NCBI RefSeq assembly: GCF_012848475.1
Contig: NZ_CP051666.1
Span: forward strand, 1,015,501 to 1,079,500
Reading direction: 5' to 3'
Source: Marinobacterium sp. LSUCC0821
GTDB taxonomy: Bacteria > Pseudomonadota > Gammaproteobacteria > Pseudomonadales > Balneatricaceae
DNA length: 64,000 nt
The translations under genes and the position numbers were made by a program. The notes beneath the pieces were generated by a model, which searched no databases, had not been told where the DNA came from, and saw nothing but the letters and a program-made list of their open reading frames with translations. This document shows, piece after piece, positions 39,378 to 48,745 of this stretch; positions within the stretch are counted from its first letter, which is position 1; the number at the start of each line of letters is the position of its first letter.

Positions 39378-40421
39378 ATGACCAAAAAAATGACCATTAA
39401 AGATGTCGCCAAAGCGATCGGTGTATCGACAGCCACTATCTCTAATGCCTTTAATAGACCAGACCAGCTATCAGAAGCCCTACGCACTCGCATTCTTGCC
39501 CAGTGTAAAGAGCTAGGCTACGTAGGACCAAGTGCTGCTGGGCGCTATTTAAGGACTGGTCGTAGCGGGGTTGTTGGGGTGGTGCTTAGTGATCGCCTTG
39601 CTCACTCAATGAATGATTACGTTGGCAGTCACTTTCTATCAGGTTTAGCTGAAGAGTTTGATAAGGCACACATCAACATGCTGCTGCTCTCAGCTCGCGA
39701 TATGGATCAGTCCAATCGTCAGCGCCTGCACGAATCGATGGTTGATGGCTTTATCGTCTATGGCTCTGTGCCCAGCGGTAAAACCCTCGATCACCTCTTG
39801 CGGCAGCAAAAACGCTTAATCGTTGTCGATCACTTTCTTAAGGGCTACGCATCTATCAATATCGATAACCGCTCTTCATCGCGAGTCATCACAGAACATG
39901 CCCTGAAGCATAACCCCAAGAAAATTGCGATTATGGGCCTTAGGTTGAACTCCGATACTGAGATGAAAATGGTGCAAGAGGCAGATCTCGATAACCTTGG
40001 GCTGACTCTCTCTATCGACCGCTTAAACGGCACCTTCGATGCATTAGATGCAGCCGGTATTGCACGGCCTTGGAATCGCATATGGAACCTACCGGCTAAC
40101 GATCATAATCTTGCCAGCAGAGCCGCTTTTGAAGCGTTGAGTTCTCCCGATAGACCTGACCTATTCATCTGCCAGTCTGATGTCATTGCCATCGCCACCC
40201 GCGCCATGGCAACACAGATGGGAATTAAGATTCCAGATGAGATTAAAATTGTCGGTTTTGATGGCATCCCCCAGGCACAAAACTTTCACCCCACCATTAC
40301 AACTATTCAGCAACACTCCACCGAGAAGGGTCGCATGGCCGCCAAGCTGTTTATTGATGGCAAAACCAAAGATGATGTCATCATGCCGACTGAGCTGTTA
40401 ATCGGAGAGTCTTGTCCTTAA
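39378..40421 (+). CDS. LacI-family repressor of the sugar island
   Basis: Transcription factor of 347 residues. The N-terminal helix-turn-helix is TIKDVAKAIGVSTATISNAF with hinge region GPSAAGRYLRTGRSGVVGVV, followed by a periplasmic-binding-protein-like sensor domain (about 60-347) with DGFIVYGSVPSG and VGFDGIPQA. It is the only regulator gene in the sugar cluster and is the best candidate for the three CTAAA(A/T)CGTTTAAG operators. No copy of that operator stands before its own start, so it may not be autoregulated through this sequence. The effector sugar is unknown. Confidence 0.92.
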   Translation: MTKKMTIKDVAKAIGVSTATISNAFNRPDQLSEALRTRILAQCKELGYVGPSAAGRYLRTGRSGVVGVVLSDRLAHSMNDYVGSHFLSGLAEEFDKAHINMLLLSARDMDQSNRQRLHESMVDGFIVYGSVPSGKTLDHLLRQQKRLIVVDHFLKGYASINIDNRSSSRVITEHALKHNPKKIAIMGLRLNSDTEMKMVQEADLDNLGLTLSIDRLNGTFDALDAAGIARPWNRIWNLPANDHNLASRAAFEALSSPDRPDLFICQSDVIAIATRAMATQMGIKIPDEIKIVGFDGIPQAQNFHPTITTIQQHSTEKGRMAAKLFIDGKTKDDVIMPTELLIGESCP

Positions 40422-40434
40422 ATCAAGGCAACAA

Positions 40435-40456
40435 AAAAGGCGCCTAAGCGCCTTTT
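40435..40456. terminator. terminator after the LacI-family gene (bidirectional)
   Basis: AAAAGGCGC, CTAA loop, GCGCCTTTT; T-rich on both sides, so it can also end the convergent small gene. Confidence 0.9.
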
Positions 40457-40476
40457 CATTTATTTTGATTCAACTA

Positions 40477-40710
40477 TTAGTGAGCACGCATCAGTGGTGA
40501 GCTAAATACTTGAGAGACAGCGCGTTTGTTAACGATCTGCTCCACCTTAGCTTTCACTTTAGCAACTGCAGCTTTAACAACCTTAGCCATCTCTTCACGA
40601 CGAAGTTGTGCAGCGTACCACTCAACAAGCTGAATTTTCTGGGTTTCAGAAAGATCGTTGCTATCAAGTAGTTCAAGTAGTGTCTGTTGATCTAGGATTT
40701 GTGACTTCAT
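40477..40710 (-). CDS. small hypothetical protein, 77 residues
   Basis: Not recognised. The protein is predicted to be almost wholly helical, with an acidic first half (LLELLDSNDLSETQKIQLVE) and a basic Lys/Val/Ala second half (KVVKAAVAKVKAKVEQIV) that could form an amphipathic helix or coiled coil. I use the ATG at 40710 because GGGAG lies 8 nt upstream; the ATG at 40725 has no binding site. It is monocistronic between two terminators. Translation signals and codon usage look real, but no function is proposed. Confidence 0.65.
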   Translation of the reverse strand: MKSQILDQQTLLELLDSNDLSETQKIQLVEWYAAQLRREEMAKVVKAAVAKVKAKVEQIVNKRAVSQVFSSPLMRAH

Positions 40711-40813
40711 TTTGTCGGCTCCCATCGTTAATTTAAGATGGGACTAATATATACGACCAAGGTCTAACTACTCAACGGATCTATTTTCACAGGATTGATG
40801 AGTTTTATTCAAT

Positions 40814-40847
40814 AAAAAAGGACACCCTAGATGGGTGTCCTTTTTTT
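40814..40847 (-). terminator. prpE terminator
   Basis: AAAAAAGGACACCC, TAGAT loop, GGGTGTCCTTTTTTT. It lies about 30 nt after the prpE stop codon and is T-rich in both directions. Confidence 0.92.
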
Positions 40848-40859
40848 GGGGTCAGACCC
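40848..40859. repeat. half-element GGGGTCAGACCC
   Basis: A 12-bp GGGGTCAGACCC immediately after the terminator. It resembles one arm of the GGGGTCAG repeat families and may be a solo or decayed copy. Confidence 0.5.
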
Positions 40860-40875
40860 GCAACGTTGAATCAGA

Positions 40876-42768
40876 TTAACCCGAAATCATCCCATGCTCA
40901 CGCATGATACCTTCGATCTCTGGCAAGCTTGCTGGATCGTCGATAGTTGAAGGTACAGTGTATTCCTGGCCATCTGCAATCTGACGAAGCAGTTTACGAA
41001 GAATCTTACCTGAACGCGTTTTAGGTAGACGCTTAACAATGAGCGCACGTTTGAAACAAGCGATAGGGCCAATCTCTTTACGGATGCTAGCAACAAGCTC
41101 TGCTTCAAGCTGCTCGTTTGAGATATCCACGCCATCTTTAAGGATCACAAGACCAATTGGTTCCTGGCCTTTCAGCTGCTCTTGGATACCGATAACAGCA
41201 CACTCTGCAACCGCATTATGCGCAGCAACAATCTCTTCCATCTCACCCGTTGATAAACGGTGACCGGCAACGTTAATCACATCATCGGTACGACCCATGA
41301 TGAATACGTAACCATCTTCATCCTTGTAGCCGCCGTCACCCGAAGTGTAGAAGCCTTCAACATCTGATAGGTAACCTGATTTGAAGCGCTCGAAATCACC
41401 CCAAACAGTCGGTAGACAGCTTGGTGGAAGTGGTAATTTGATTGCAATAGAGCCCTGCACACCTGCAGGCAGTTCATTACCCGCTTCATCAACGATCTGC
41501 ACGTTAAAGCCTGGGCTAGGCAGCGTTGCAGAACCTGGCTTAGGCGGCATAGGTTCAACACCCATTAGGTTGCCACAAATTGCCCAACCTGTTTCAGTCT
41601 GCCACCAGTGGTCAACTACAGGTTTGCCTGTCTTCTCGATAGTCCAATCGTAAGTTGGAGGGTCAAGACGCTCACCCGCCATGAAGATAGTCTGAAGGTT
41701 CGAAAGGTCATACTTGCCCACCTCAAGCGCTTCTGGATCCTCTTTCTTAATCGCACGGAACGCAGTTGGCGCAGCAAATAGAATCTTCGCTTTGTACTCT
41801 TCACACACACGCCAGAAAGCGCCTGCATCCGGAGTACGAACTGGCTTACCTTCGTAAACGATCGTTGTACAGCCAGCTAGAAGTGGTCCATAAACAATGT
41901 ATGAGTGACCTACAACCCAACCCACATCAGAAGCGGCCCAGAATACATCGCCGGCTTTCACGTTGTAGATCGCTTTCATTGAGTAGTTCAGTGCTGTCGC
42001 ATGACCACCGTTATCACGAACAACACCCTTTGGCTTACCAGTGGTACCTGAGGTGTAGAGGATGTACAGAGGATCAGTACCCTTAACTGGAACTGGCGCT
42101 ACTGCAGGGGCTTTAGCCATCTCTGCAGACCAATCGCAATCACGGGCATTGTTTAGTTCAGCCAATGCCTGTTCACGCTGGAAAACCACCACACTGCTAG
42201 GCTTGTGCGAAGAGAGCTCAATCGCTTCATCGACCATAGGTTTGTATGGAAGCACTTTAGCCACTTCAATACCGCATGATGCCGAAACGATCACTTTCGG
42301 CTCAGCATCTTCAATACGCACTGCAAGTTCGTGAGGTGCGAAACCACCGAATACAACAGAGTGAATCGCTCCTAGACGCGCAACGGCCAGCATGGCAACA
42401 ACGGCTTCAGGAATCATCGGCATATAGATAACGACACGATCGCCCTTTTCCACACCCTTAGACTGCAGGACACCGGCAAAGCGAGAGACCTGATCTTTAA
42501 GTTCAGAGTAGGTAATTGTCTGCTTAGTGTTAGTTACAGGCGAATCGTAAAGCATCGCTGCTTGGTCACCACGGCCTTGCTCAACATGGTAATCAACCGC
42601 CATGTAACAGGTGTTCATCTCACCATCAGCGAACCAACGATCAATACCATTCTCATCTTTGGATAGAATAGTTTTTGGTTGGCTAAACCAAGGAAGGTCT
42701 GCCGCTTTTTCTGCCCAGAATAGTTCCGGGGTTTCGATCGATTTGCTGTACTCACTCTGATAAGACAT
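40876..42768 (-). CDS. prpE: propionyl-CoA synthetase (PrpE-type acyl-CoA ligase)
   Basis: Activates propionate (and probably acetate) to its CoA ester, 630 residues. AMP-binding loop YTSGTTGKPKGVVRD, WWQTETGW, GRTDDVINVAGHRLSTGE and the catalytic, acetylatable Lys in LPKTRSGKILRKLLR are present. The segment LPLPPSCLPTVWGD is more typical of PrpE/ACSS3 than of Acs, and the length fits PrpE (about 630) rather than Acs (about 650). No other methylcitrate-cycle gene is nearby. An 18-bp palindrome 213 bp upstream (42981) may be its operator. Acs cannot be fully excluded. Confidence 0.85.
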   Translation of the reverse strand: MSYQSEYSKSIETPELFWAEKAADLPWFSQPKTILSKDENGIDRWFADGEMNTCYMAVDYHVEQGRGDQAAMLYDSPVTNTKQTITYSELKDQVSRFAGVLQSKGVEKGDRVVIYMPMIPEAVVAMLAVARLGAIHSVVFGGFAPHELAVRIEDAEPKVIVSASCGIEVAKVLPYKPMVDEAIELSSHKPSSVVVFQREQALAELNNARDCDWSAEMAKAPAVAPVPVKGTDPLYILYTSGTTGKPKGVVRDNGGHATALNYSMKAIYNVKAGDVFWAASDVGWVVGHSYIVYGPLLAGCTTIVYEGKPVRTPDAGAFWRVCEEYKAKILFAAPTAFRAIKKEDPEALEVGKYDLSNLQTIFMAGERLDPPTYDWTIEKTGKPVVDHWWQTETGWAICGNLMGVEPMPPKPGSATLPSPGFNVQIVDEAGNELPAGVQGSIAIKLPLPPSCLPTVWGDFERFKSGYLSDVEGFYTSGDGGYKDEDGYVFIMGRTDDVINVAGHRLSTGEMEEIVAAHNAVAECAVIGIQEQLKGQEPIGLVILKDGVDISNEQLEAELVASIRKEIGPIACFKRALIVKRLPKTRSGKILRKLLRQIADGQEYTVPSTIDDPASLPEIEGIMREHGMISG

Positions 42769-42980
42769 CGTGGATCCCTTTAGCTTTTAAACGATTAATC
42801 CTTAAGAAAAGGCCGATTGTTGACACTTTTTCTCAATTTATGGATGCAACCTTACACAATAAATCGACAGTTTTATTTAATACTTAAGGCGATAGATACA
42901 AGGGAATACAGGGAAGAGAGCCGTATTTCGGGATATTCAGGGGGTATTAGATTTAGGTCTAATATGAAGTAGCGATTAGA

Positions 42981-42998
42981 CAGATTGTCGACAATCTG
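42981..42998. promoter_or_regulatory. 18-bp perfect palindrome upstream of prpE
   Basis: CAGATTGTCGACAATCTG is a perfect palindrome in the prpE-panD interval. The TTGTCGACAA centre has the shape of GntR/FCD-family operators. Its distance from prpE (213 bp) allows a role in prpE control, but that is inference. Confidence 0.5.
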
Positions 42999-43011
42999 AA
43001 GATTGTACTAT

Positions 43012-43125
43012 CTGAAAAAGCGGATGACAGGCTAAAAGCCTGCCAGCAAAACACTAAACTAACTACAGAGTCGCAGTGACTGGCTTTCAGCCTGTCATCT
43101 GCCTTATCCGCGTCTTCCAGACATT
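43012..43125. repeat. modular hairpin repeat, copy 3
   Basis: Starts with the same CTGAAAAAGCGGATGACAGG as the copy at 37457, followed by GACAGGCT/AGCCTG, a spacer with ACTAAACTAACTACAGAG, a second hairpin GGCTTTCAGCC and the end CGCGTCTTCCAGACATTC. It leads directly into the 51-bp tandem repeats. Confidence 0.85.
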
Positions 43126-43126
43126 C

Positions 43127-43279
43127 ACCGCTCTTTGCCATCCATGGCACCGCGGCATACCGTTCGTCCTGAACATAACCGCTCCTTGCCATCCATGGCA
43201 CCGCGGCATACCGTTCGTCCTGAACATAACCGCTCCTTGCCATCCATGGCACCGCGGCATACCGTTCGTCCTGAACATA
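43127..43279. repeat. three tandem 51-bp repeats
   Basis: Units at 43127-43177, 43178-43228 and 43229-43279. Units 2 and 3 are identical and unit 1 differs by one base. Each contains GCCATCCATGGC and CACCGCGGCA. Because 51 is a multiple of three, the array is open in several frames on both strands; these frames lack binding sites and are not genes. Confidence 0.95.
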
Positions 43280-43284
43280 AAAAA

Positions 43285-43332
43285 GGGGTCAGAGTAGTCG
43301 AGCATGCAGGCATGTTCGACTACTCTGACCCC
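43285..43332. repeat. GGGGTCAGAGT palindrome F
   Basis: Outer arms GGGGTCAGAGTAGTCGA and its complement TCGACTACTCTGACCCC, with a further inner GCATG/CATG pair. It lies 10 nt beyond the panD stop codon. Confidence 0.92.
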
Positions 43333-43342
43333 GATGTCTAAA

Positions 43343-43777
43343 TTACATATCTGCAGTTTGAACAGGAATCGCGTTCTTAGATGAGGTCATCTTGTTACGC
43401 GCACGCAATGCGTCGTCACTGATACTTGGGTCATACTCATTTTGAGCGTTTTCGAAGTAGCAGAGTGTTGGCTGGTGAAACTTCGCCTCTTCATCATCTA
43501 GCTGAACATAGGCAGCGATAATGAGTAGGTCACCTTTGTTCGCACGGTGTGCAGCAGCACCATTCACCGAGATAACCCCACTACCCGCTTCAGCACGAAT
43601 AGCGTAGGTGGTAAAACGCTCACCATTGTTGATGTTGTAGATGTGGATCATTTCGTATTCACGAATACCCGATGCATCTAAAAGATCAGAGTCGATAGCA
43701 CATGAGCCTTCGTAGTGAAGCTCTGCGTGAGTCGCTGTTACACGGTGAAGTTTTGCCTTCAAAAATGTTTGGTACAT
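43343..43777 (-). CDS. panD: aspartate 1-decarboxylase precursor
   Basis: Makes beta-alanine for pantothenate. The 144-residue proenzyme self-cleaves at Gly24-Ser25 in YEGSCAID to form the pyruvoyl group on Ser25. Lys9, Tyr22 and the NGAAAHR segment are conserved. The usual length is about 126 residues; the last 20 or so ([19 protein letters not shown]) are an extension rich in polar residues. The stop codon lies next to palindrome F, which is a possible reason for the altered tail. No panB or panC is nearby. Confidence 0.93.
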   Translation of the reverse strand: MYQTFLKAKLHRVTATHAELHYEGSCAIDSDLLDASGIREYEMIHIYNINNGERFTTYAIRAEAGSGVISVNGAAAHRANKGDLLIIAAYVQLDDEEAKFHQPTLCYFENAQNEYDPSISDDALRARNKMTSSKNAIPVQTADM

Positions 43778-44006
43778 CTCAGAGATACCTCTCTTTGTTT
43801 CGCGTGCCTACTGCTGGTTAAAAGACCACCAATAGGAAATTGGCGCGGATGATATAGCTTTTTCTTCTGGATCTCACCATTTTCAAAAAAATATCAACTA
43901 AAGATGCAATTTACATGAGTTCTATTCAAATAAGCTTGAACACTTATCAGGCAAGGCGATGCCACTTTGATGTATCATTGCGCCCCTTAAAGCTAGGTCC
44001 GAATAA

Positions 44007-47000
44007 ATGATAAGCAAGGATGTGCGCGTGCGCGATTACAAAGCGATAGAAGCTCAACTAAAACAACTACTTGAAGAACGCATTTTGATGCTCGATGGTG
44101 CCATGGGTACTATGATTCAAGGCTACAAGTTAGAAGAGGCTGACTACCGTGGCACGCGCTTTGCTGACTGGCATTGCGATGTTAAAGGCAACAACGACCT
44201 GCTAGTGCTAACCCAGCCGCAGATTATTGAAGAGATCCACTACAAGTACCTTCTAGCGGGTGCTGACATTATCGAGACCAACTCATTTAACGCCACCACT
44301 ATCGCAATGGCTGACTATGAGATGGAAGAACTCAACCGTGAGATCAACGTAGAGGCTGCACGCGTTGCACGTCGTGCCGTCGATCGCATGAACGCAGAGA
44401 CGCCAGACCGTCCTCGTTTTGTTGCCGGTGTCCTTGGCCCAACAAACCGCACAGCGACAATCTCTCCTGATGTAAACGATCCAGGTTTCCGCAATGTCAC
44501 TTTCGATCAGTTGGTAGTAGCTTATACAGAGTCTATCGACGGTCTTGTTGAGGGTGGCTCAGACATCATTTTGATTGAGACCATCTTCGATACCCTAAAC
44601 GCCAAAGCAGCTGTATTTGCTTGTGAGCAGTACTTCGACGATCACGGTTTCCGTCTTCCTGTGATGATCAGCGGAACCATTACTGACGCCTCGGGCCGTA
44701 CCCTTTCAGGCCAGACAACTGAAGCCTTCTACAACTCGTTACGCCACGCTAAACCACTCTCAATTGGCCTTAACTGTGCATTGGGGCCGAAAGAGCTTCG
44801 CCAGTACGTAGAGGAGCTTTCGCGTATCTCCGACACCTATGTATCGGTTCACCCTAACGCTGGTCTACCAAATGCCTTCGGTGAATATGATGAAACCGCA
44901 CAGCAGATGCGCGATGAGATTGCCGACTGGGCTAAAGATGGTTTTGTAAATATTGTGGGTGGCTGTTGTGGCACCACGCCTGAGCACATCCGCGTGATTC
45001 GTGAAGGTGTGATTAAACAATCACCTCGCAAGATTCCTGAAATCGCAATTGAGTGTCGTTTAGCCGGTCTTGAACCACTGACTATTGGCCCTGAAACGTT
45101 ATTTGTGAACGTGGGTGAGCGTACTAACGTTACCGGTTCTGCAAAATTCCGTCGTCTCATTAAAGAGGGCGACTACGAGACCGCACTTGAAGTAGCGCGT
45201 CAGCAGGTTGAGAGCGGTGCCCAGATCATCGATATCAACATGGATGAGGGTATGCTCGATGCGGAAGCGGCAATGTGCCGTTTCTTAAACCTGATTGCTT
45301 CAGAGCCAGATATCTCTCGAGTGCCTATTATGATCGACTCTTCAAAATGGGAGATCATTGAAGAGGGTCTAAAACGAATTCAAGGTAAGGGCGTTGTTAA
45401 CTCAATTAGCCTCAAAGAGGGCGAAGAGAAGTTTATCGCTCAGGCAAAACTGGTTAGACGTTACGGTGCTGCTGTTGTGGTTATGGCCTTCGATGAAGTG
45501 GGCCAGGCAGATACCTATGAACGAAAGATTGAGATCTGTGAACGCTCGTACCGCGTCCTGGTCGATAAAGTGGGCTTCCCTCCAGAAGATATTATTTTCG
45601 ATCCAAACATCTTCGCTATCGCCACCGGCATCGAAGAGCACGACAACTACGCCGTCGACTTCATAGAAGCGACAGCATGGATCAAGCGCAATCTGCCACA
45701 CGCCATGATCTCTGGCGGGGTTTCTAACGTCTCATTCTCTTTCCGTGGTAACGACAAAGTTCGTGAAGCAATCCACTGTGTATTCCTGTACCACGCCATT
45801 AAAAACGGTATGGATATGGGTATCGTCAACGCGGGTCAACTTGCTATCTATTATGACCTCCCAGAAGCACTTCGAAAGCACGTTGAAGATATCGTCTTGA
45901 ACCGTCGTGAAGATGGTACAGAGCGCATGCTTGAACATGCAGAGCAGTACCGCGGCGATGCAGCAATGCAGGCAGCAGGTGCTGACCTTGCGTGGCGCGA
46001 ACTCCCAGTTGAAGAGCGCCTTTCACATGCGTTAGTCAAAGGTATCACCGACTACATCGATGAAGATACGGAAGAGTGTCGTAAGCTCTACCCTCGCCCA
46101 CTTCTAGTTATTGAAGGGCCGTTGATGAGCGGTATGGGAATTGTCGGCGACCTATTTGGCGCCGGTAAGATGTTCCTGCCACAGGTTGTTAAGTCTGCGC
46201 GTGTAATGAAGAAAGCGGTAGCCTACCTCATGCCATTTATCGAGGCTGAAAAAGAGGGTAGCGAGTCGAGCTCAGCCGGCAAAGTGATCATGGCAACCGT
46301 AAAGGGTGACGTGCACGATATCGGTAAAAACATCGTAGGCGTAGTACTGCAATGTAACAACTTCGAAATCGTCGATCTTGGCGTTATGGTGCCAGCTGAG
46401 ACCATTCTTAGAACGGCGCGCGAACAGAACGCGGACATCATCGGTCTATCGGGCCTCATTACTCCATCACTTGATGAGATGGTACACGTTGCAAAAGAGA
46501 TGCAGCGCCAAGGTTTCGATATCCCACTTATGATCGGTGGCGCAACCACATCTAAAGCGCACACTGCCGTGAAGATTGAGCCCTGCTACAAGAACAACCT
46601 AGTGGTGCATGTCACCAACGCCTCACGATCTGTAGGTGTAGCCTCTGCCCTACTCTCTAAAGAGCGCCACCAAGCCTTTGTGGATGAGACTCGTACAGAG
46701 TACGAAGCAGTGCGTGAGCGCCACCATGCACGTCAGAACGAGCAGCGCCGCGTCAATATCGATGCTGCACGCGCCAATTCTGAACCGGTTAATTGGGAAG
46801 GCTACGTTCCACCAGTCCCAAAAGAGCCTGGCGTGCATGTTCTAAAAGAGATCCCACTTGAGTCACTGGTTGATTACATCGACTGGACACCTTTCTTCCA
46901 ATCTTGGGAGCTTGCTGGAAAATACCCACGCATTTTGACTGATGAGGTCGTAGGCGAACAGGCAACGAAACTCTTTGCCGATGCCAAGGTGATGCTTGCA

Positions 47001-47738
47001 GATATTATCGCCAACAAGCGACTTGAAGCGCGAGCTGTGGTGGGTCTATTCCCTGCTAACCGTGTAGGGGACGACGTTGAACTCTATACTGACGAGGCAC
47101 GCCATACACCACTGATGACAGTTCACCACCTGCGCCAACAGACTCAGAAGATAGAGGGCAAATACAACCACTGTCTTTCTGATTATGTCGCTAACAAAGA
47201 TAGCAATACCGCAGACTACCTAGGTGCCTTTGCCGTTACTGCAGGTATAGGTGTTGATGAGATGGTGGCTGAGTTTGAAAAGGACCACGACGACTACCAG
47301 TCAATTATGGTGAAAGCACTTGCAGACCGCTTAGCAGAAGCACTTGCTGAGAAGATGCACGCCGATGTGCGTCGCAACTACTGGGGTTACGCATCAGATG
47401 AGAGCCTCGATAACGAAGCACTTATTCGCGAAGAGTACGTCGGCATCCGCCCTGCACCTGGCTACCCTGCTTGCCCAGACCATACCGAGAAGGGCCTGTT
47501 ATGGGAGCTATTGGATGTCGAGGCAAATATCGGCATGACCCTTACCGACAGCTACGCAATGCTGCCAACAGCAGCGGTTAGCGGTTGGTACTTTAGCCAT
47601 CCAGAAGCTAAGTACTTTGGTGTCGCTAAAATCAGCGAAGATCAGGTCGAAGATTACGCCCACCGCAAAGGGATGTCGTTATCTGAAGCCGAGCGTTGGT
47701 TGGCGCCAAACCTTGGGTATGAGCCGGAGTCGCTCTGA
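44007..47738 (+). CDS. metH: cobalamin-dependent methionine synthase
   Basis: Transfers the methyl group of methyltetrahydrofolate to homocysteine via B12. The 1243 residues contain all four modules: a homocysteine domain (about 20-345) with zinc ligands Cys257, Cys320 and Cys321, and a folate domain (about 365-620, starting after [12 protein letters not shown]). The B12 domain has the lower-ligand His770 in DVHDIGKN and [13 protein letters not shown]. The activation domain has [15 protein letters not shown]. No cobalamin riboswitch was recognised in the 229-nt upstream region. Monocistronic. Confidence 0.97.
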   Translation: MISKDVRVRDYKAIEAQLKQLLEERILMLDGAMGTMIQGYKLEEADYRGTRFADWHCDVKGNNDLLVLTQPQIIEEIHYKYLLAGADIIETNSFNATTIAMADYEMEELNREINVEAARVARRAVDRMNAETPDRPRFVAGVLGPTNRTATISPDVNDPGFRNVTFDQLVVAYTESIDGLVEGGSDIILIETIFDTLNAKAAVFACEQYFDDHGFRLPVMISGTITDASGRTLSGQTTEAFYNSLRHAKPLSIGLNCALGPKELRQYVEELSRISDTYVSVHPNAGLPNAFGEYDETAQQMRDEIADWAKDGFVNIVGGCCGTTPEHIRVIREGVIKQSPRKIPEIAIECRLAGLEPLTIGPETLFVNVGERTNVTGSAKFRRLIKEGDYETALEVARQQVESGAQIIDINMDEGMLDAEAAMCRFLNLIASEPDISRVPIMIDSSKWEIIEEGLKRIQGKGVVNSISLKEGEEKFIAQAKLVRRYGAAVVVMAFDEVGQADTYERKIEICERSYRVLVDKVGFPPEDIIFDPNIFAIATGIEEHDNYAVDFIEATAWIKRNLPHAMISGGVSNVSFSFRGNDKVREAIHCVFLYHAIKNGMDMGIVNAGQLAIYYDLPEALRKHVEDIVLNRREDGTERMLEHAEQYRGDAAMQAAGADLAWRELPVEERLSHALVKGITDYIDEDTEECRKLYPRPLLVIEGPLMSGMGIVGDLFGAGKMFLPQVVKSARVMKKAVAYLMPFIEAEKEGSESSSAGKVIMATVKGDVHDIGKNIVGVVLQCNNFEIVDLGVMVPAETILRTAREQNADIIGLSGLITPSLDEMVHVAKEMQRQGFDIPLMIGGATTSKAHTAVKIEPCYKNNLVVHVTNASRSVGVASALLSKERHQAFVDETRTEYEAVRERHHARQNEQRRVNIDAARANSEPVNWEGYVPPVPKEPGVHVLKEIPLESLVDYIDWTPFFQSWELAGKYPRILTDEVVGEQATKLFADAKVMLADIIANKRLEARAVVGLFPANRVGDDVELYTDEARHTPLMTVHHLRQQTQKIEGKYNHCLSDYVANKDSNTADYLGAFAVTAGIGVDEMVAEFEKDHDDYQSIMVKALADRLAEALAEKMHADVRRNYWGYASDESLDNEALIREEYVGIRPAPGYPACPDHTEKGLLWELLDVEANIGMTLTDSYAMLPTAAVSGWYFSHPEAKYFGVAKISEDQVEDYAHRKGMSLSEAERWLAPNLGYEPESL

Positions 47739-47770
47739 TCGCTTGATAAGCGGTTGACCAAAATGCGGGG

Positions 47771-48382
47771 GACAGGCTGAAGGCCTGTCATCGGTCTTTG
47801 AGTTAAAACTAGATAAGATGCGTTCTACTCGCCTAAAGGCGACCAGCCTTACTTTTCCCTTGTCGGAAAAGTAAGCAAAAGGACACCCCGCTCCTTCGGC
47901 CTTCGGCACACTGCGCGCGATACTCTTTTTCTGAAGCTTATCAGGACCGCACAAGGTCGGCATCCTGCCTCCGTTGTGCTCTTCGGCCGTCCATGGCCTC
48001 AGCCTGACAAGCCCTTAACCGAAAAAGAGCACCGTGCTCGTTCTCAGTCGGACGGGGAACCGGGGTGCCTAATTCGAATCTCGTGCCAGCCGTCCACGTC
48101 CGATCGAGAGTGAGTACGATGGTTTTTCACGATTATGAGTTCAATCGGCTGAGGCCCGGATGGCCGAAGTCTGCAACGGAGGCAGGAGCCGACTTTGCAG
48201 TGTCCTATTGGACTTCAGTGAAAAATCATTGAACGGAGCGTGCCGCAGGCCGAGTGAGCGTGGTCAGTTTTTGGGTACTTTTTGCTGACCAAAAAGTAGC
48301 AATGGCCAGCCTTTAGGCTGGGTATTCGCTTTTGATTTTGATCTGGCTTTTAACTAAACCTCAGGTGTCTGGCTTTAGCCTG
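47771..48382. repeat. long imperfect inverted repeat, about 610 bp
   Basis: The metH-icd interval folds back on itself around a TTCGAA at 48073-48078. Matched pairs moving outward: GGCCTCAGCC (47995-48004) with GGCTGAGGCC (48147-48156); TCCTGCCTCCGTTG (47963-47976) with its exact complement (48174-48187); GCCTAAAGGC (47831-47840) with GCCTTTAGGC (48309-48318); CAGGCT (47773-47778) with AGCCTG (48377-48382). All have midpoints between 48,074 and 48,078, so there are few net indels. Pairing between these blocks is partial. There is no transposase and no convincing ORF. Single copy in this window. Confidence 0.85.
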
Positions 48383-48453
48383 AGATAGACTCTCTTCGCG
48401 TTCTACAGTTAACAGCGAATGAAAGGCTTAAGGCCTGTCACCGGAGCTTCTTG

Positions 48454-48518
48454 GTAGGAGCTAGCTCGAAGAGCGACGCGATTTAATTATTCGCTTCGCC
48501 CTGCGGGCTAGCTCCTAC
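48454..48518. repeat. GTAGGAGCTAGC inverted repeat (REP-like)
   Basis: Perfect 12-bp arms GTAGGAGCTAGC (48454-48465) and GCTAGCTCCTAC (48507-48518) with inner CGAAGAGCGACGCG-type sequence. It resembles the GTAGGAGC REP elements common in gammaproteobacteria and lies between the long inverted repeat and the icd leader. Confidence 0.8.
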
Positions 48519-48643
48519 GCCAACATTTCGATAGAAGCGGATACCTTATAACCAACCCGACTTAACTTGTAGCAAATCGACATATTCTCCAATAGCAGTA
48601 CAGACCCCTTGTACTATATAAAATAGCTCTAAGGAGACGTATA

Positions 48644-48685
48644 ATGCGCGCTGCGAAAACCTACGCAGATTCCTATGGAGAGTAG
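48644..48685 (+). CDS. possible 13-residue leader peptide before icd
   Basis: A short frame, MRAAKTYADSYGE, with an ideal AAGGAG 7 nt before the ATG, stops 60 nt before icd. The stop codon overlaps the 5' arm of a hairpin (48684-48708). Strong translation signals in front of a short peptide followed by a hairpin are the layout of a translation-coupled leader. No similar peptide is known to me, and it could be fortuitous. Confidence 0.35.
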   Translation: MRAAKTYADSYGE

Positions 48686-48708
48686 AACGAGGTCACAAAC
48701 TTCGTTCT
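48684..48708 (+). promoter_or_regulatory. hairpin between the leader ORF and icd
   Basis: Seven-bp perfect stem AGAACGA/TCGTTCT with an 11-nt loop, beginning at the leader stop codon and ending 37 nt before the icd ATG. No T-run follows. Confidence 0.45.
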
Positions 48709-48745
48709 CAATGGAATCCAATTTGATAACATTTCGGGGACTAGA

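Noticed and set aside
43076-43341. Several open frames of 60-97 codons in the 51-bp repeats, on both strands
   Set aside because: The repeat length is a multiple of three, so every frame without a stop in one unit stays open. No ribosome binding site and no conserved start.
43778-44006. Cobalamin riboswitch before metH
   Set aside because: No B12-box-like sequence or suitable helices were seen in the 229 nt upstream.
47679-47963. 94-codon minus-strand frame at the end of metH
   Set aside because: It begins in the outer arm of the long inverted repeat and ends in metH, with no binding site and no recognisable protein.
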